Below, in pieces: positions 63,270-64,000 of a stretch of DNA of 64,000 nt. The notes under the pieces are model-generated. The model was not told the DNA's origin, ran no database searches, and saw only the letters and a list, made by a program, of their open reading frames with translations. The stretch lies in assembly GCF_030403745.1 (NCBI RefSeq), contig NZ_JAQMWP010000001.1, positions 186,001-250,000 on the forward strand. The letters are read 5' to 3'. Within the stretch, counting starts at the first letter, position 1. The number at the start of each line of letters is the position of its first letter. The DNA comes from Streptomyces sp. S.PB5 (lineage in GTDB: Bacteria > Actinomycetota > Actinomycetes > Streptomycetales > Streptomycetaceae). Both the position numbers and the translations under genes were made by a program.

Positions 63270-64000
63270 ATGCGTCATTTCGGGCACATCGCCTCAGAGG
63301 TGCGCCAGCGCCTCTTCCACCAGGAGCCGTGCGAGTTCGACGCCGACTCTCCCGCCCGGCTGCTCTCCGCGGCCCTGGGCGCCACGCTGTACAGCCCGGC
63401 CACGCGGCCGCGGCTCGCCGACGACATCATGAAGCAGGTCGGGCGTGGCGTGGTCTCGATGGTGCTGTGCCTGGAGGACTCGATCGGCGACGAGGACGTC
63501 GTGGAAGCCGAGGAGAACCTCGTACGCCAGTTCGCCGAGCTCGCCGGCCGGGCGTCGGCCGATCTCCCCCTGCTCTTCATCCGGGTCCGCCATCCCGAGC
63601 AGATCCCCGACCTCGTGCAGCGCCTCGGCCCCACCGTCCGGCTGCTGTCCGGATTCGTGTTCCCGAAGTTCACCGAGGAACGCGGCATCCCCTTCCTGGA
63701 GGCCCTCTCCGGAGCCGAGGCCGCCAGCGGACGCCGGCTCTTCGGCATGCCCGTCCTGGAGACGCCCGAGCTGATGTACCGGGAGTCCCGCGTCGACGCC
63801 CTGGAGGGCATCGCCCGCGCCGTCGACAAGTACCGCGACCGCGTCCTGGCGCTGCGCCTGGGCGTCACCGACTTCTGCTCCTCGTACGGGCTGCGCAGAG
63901 CGCCCGACATGACCGCGTACGACGTCCAGATCGTCGCCTCCGTGATCGCCGACGTGGTGAACATGCTGGGACGCGCCGACGGCACCGGATTCACGGTGAC
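63270..64000 (+). CDS. HpcH/HpaI aldolase/citrate lyase-like protein (Ter operon), 3' end outside window
   Basis: First 243 residues, complete N-terminus MRHFGHIASEVRQRLFHQEP, no stop before the right edge. FDADSPARLLSAALGATLYSPATRPRLADDIMKQ, VSMVLCLEDSIGDEDVVEAE (CitE-type acidic Mg site), LLFIRVRHPEQ, GFVFPKF, VLETPELMY, LALRLGVTDFCSSYGLRR. This is the citrate-lyase-like enzyme that heads the Ter-associated biosynthetic operon in streptomycetes. The expected partners (phosphoribosyltransferase, ATP-grasp, HAD) lie beyond the window. Confidence 0.88.
   Translation, partial: MRHFGHIASEVRQRLFHQEPCEFDADSPARLLSAALGATLYSPATRPRLADDIMKQVGRGVVSMVLCLEDSIGDEDVVEAEENLVRQFAELAGRASADLPLLFIRVRHPEQIPDLVQRLGPTVRLLSGFVFPKFTEERGIPFLEALSGAEAASGRRLFGMPVLETPELMYRESRVDALEGIARAVDKYRDRVLALRLGVTDFCSSYGLRRAPDMTAYDVQIVASVIADVVNMLGRADGTGFTV

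Overview
The window is chromosomal DNA of a high-GC actinomycete, almost certainly a Streptomyces. Support: strong G/C bias at third codon positions, frequent GTG starts, GGAGG-type ribosome sites, stop/start overlaps (GTGA, ATGA, TGATG), an SCO2400-family protein, and the Streptomyces order fasR-fabD-fabH-acpP-fabF followed further on by aceE, a DUF3052 gene, an AhpE-type peroxiredoxin and a ter gene cluster. No tRNA, rRNA, insertion sequence, phage gene or CRISPR array was seen.

Layout. (1) 1-1266: an aminotransferase cut by the left edge. (2) 1.6-20.4 kb: a large sugar-catabolism island. araBAD (+) is followed by a convergent galM. On the minus strand lie a complete CUT2 sugar importer (permease, double ATPase, ChvE-type lipoprotein), a TIM-barrel protein resembling family U32, a Zn-dependent polyol/hexonate dehydrogenase and a galactonate-dehydratase-type enolase. 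Divergent from these are a LacI-family repressor and a second CUT2 importer of the YtfQ-YtfR-YtfT-YjfF type. A recurrent dyad close to GTTCGATATTTCGAAC precedes araB, the U32-like gene, the dehydratase gene and (as a half-site) the second importer, so the blocks look like one regulon. A separate, almost lac-ideal operator sits before lacI. (3) 20.5-24.3 kb: SCO2400-family gene, a non-coding repeat tract, and a MarR / CurA-like reductase / Ohr stress module. (4) 24.3-35.1 kb: mixed accessory genes, including a serine hydrolase, a secreted M14 carboxypeptidase, a secreted C15-type peptidase homologue whose nucleophile Cys is Ser, an oxidoreductase fused in frame to a RidA domain, and a frameshifted tetR. 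(5) 35.2-40.5 kb: GH3 beta-glucosidase with PA14 domain, second galM, SGNH lipoprotein, DUF3145. (6) 40.5-45.5 kb: the primary fatty-acid synthesis operon with FasR. (7) 45.6-54.5 kb: pirin, serine hydrolase, MerR + aldo/keto reductase, DUF4429, DUF1023 hydrolase, TetR + MFS exporter, small membrane protein, K+ channel. (8) 54.5-58.7 kb: aceE, DUF3052 and AhpE-like peroxiredoxin. (9) 58.8-64 kb: Ter stress cluster (two TerD, a TerC-like DUF475 membrane protein, a TerA/TerD-like protein, a TerD with a repetitive tail, and the start of an HpcH/HpaI-type lyase operon).

How the genes work together. The first third imports and degrades pentoses and sugar acids. The centre supplies malonyl-ACP and ACP for fatty acids, and aceE supplies acetyl-CoA. 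The Ohr/CurA, peroxiredoxin and Ter blocks point to oxidative and envelope stress. Starts were chosen by ribosome site, overlap and alignment to remembered family N-termini. Family names come from motif recognition without database search.
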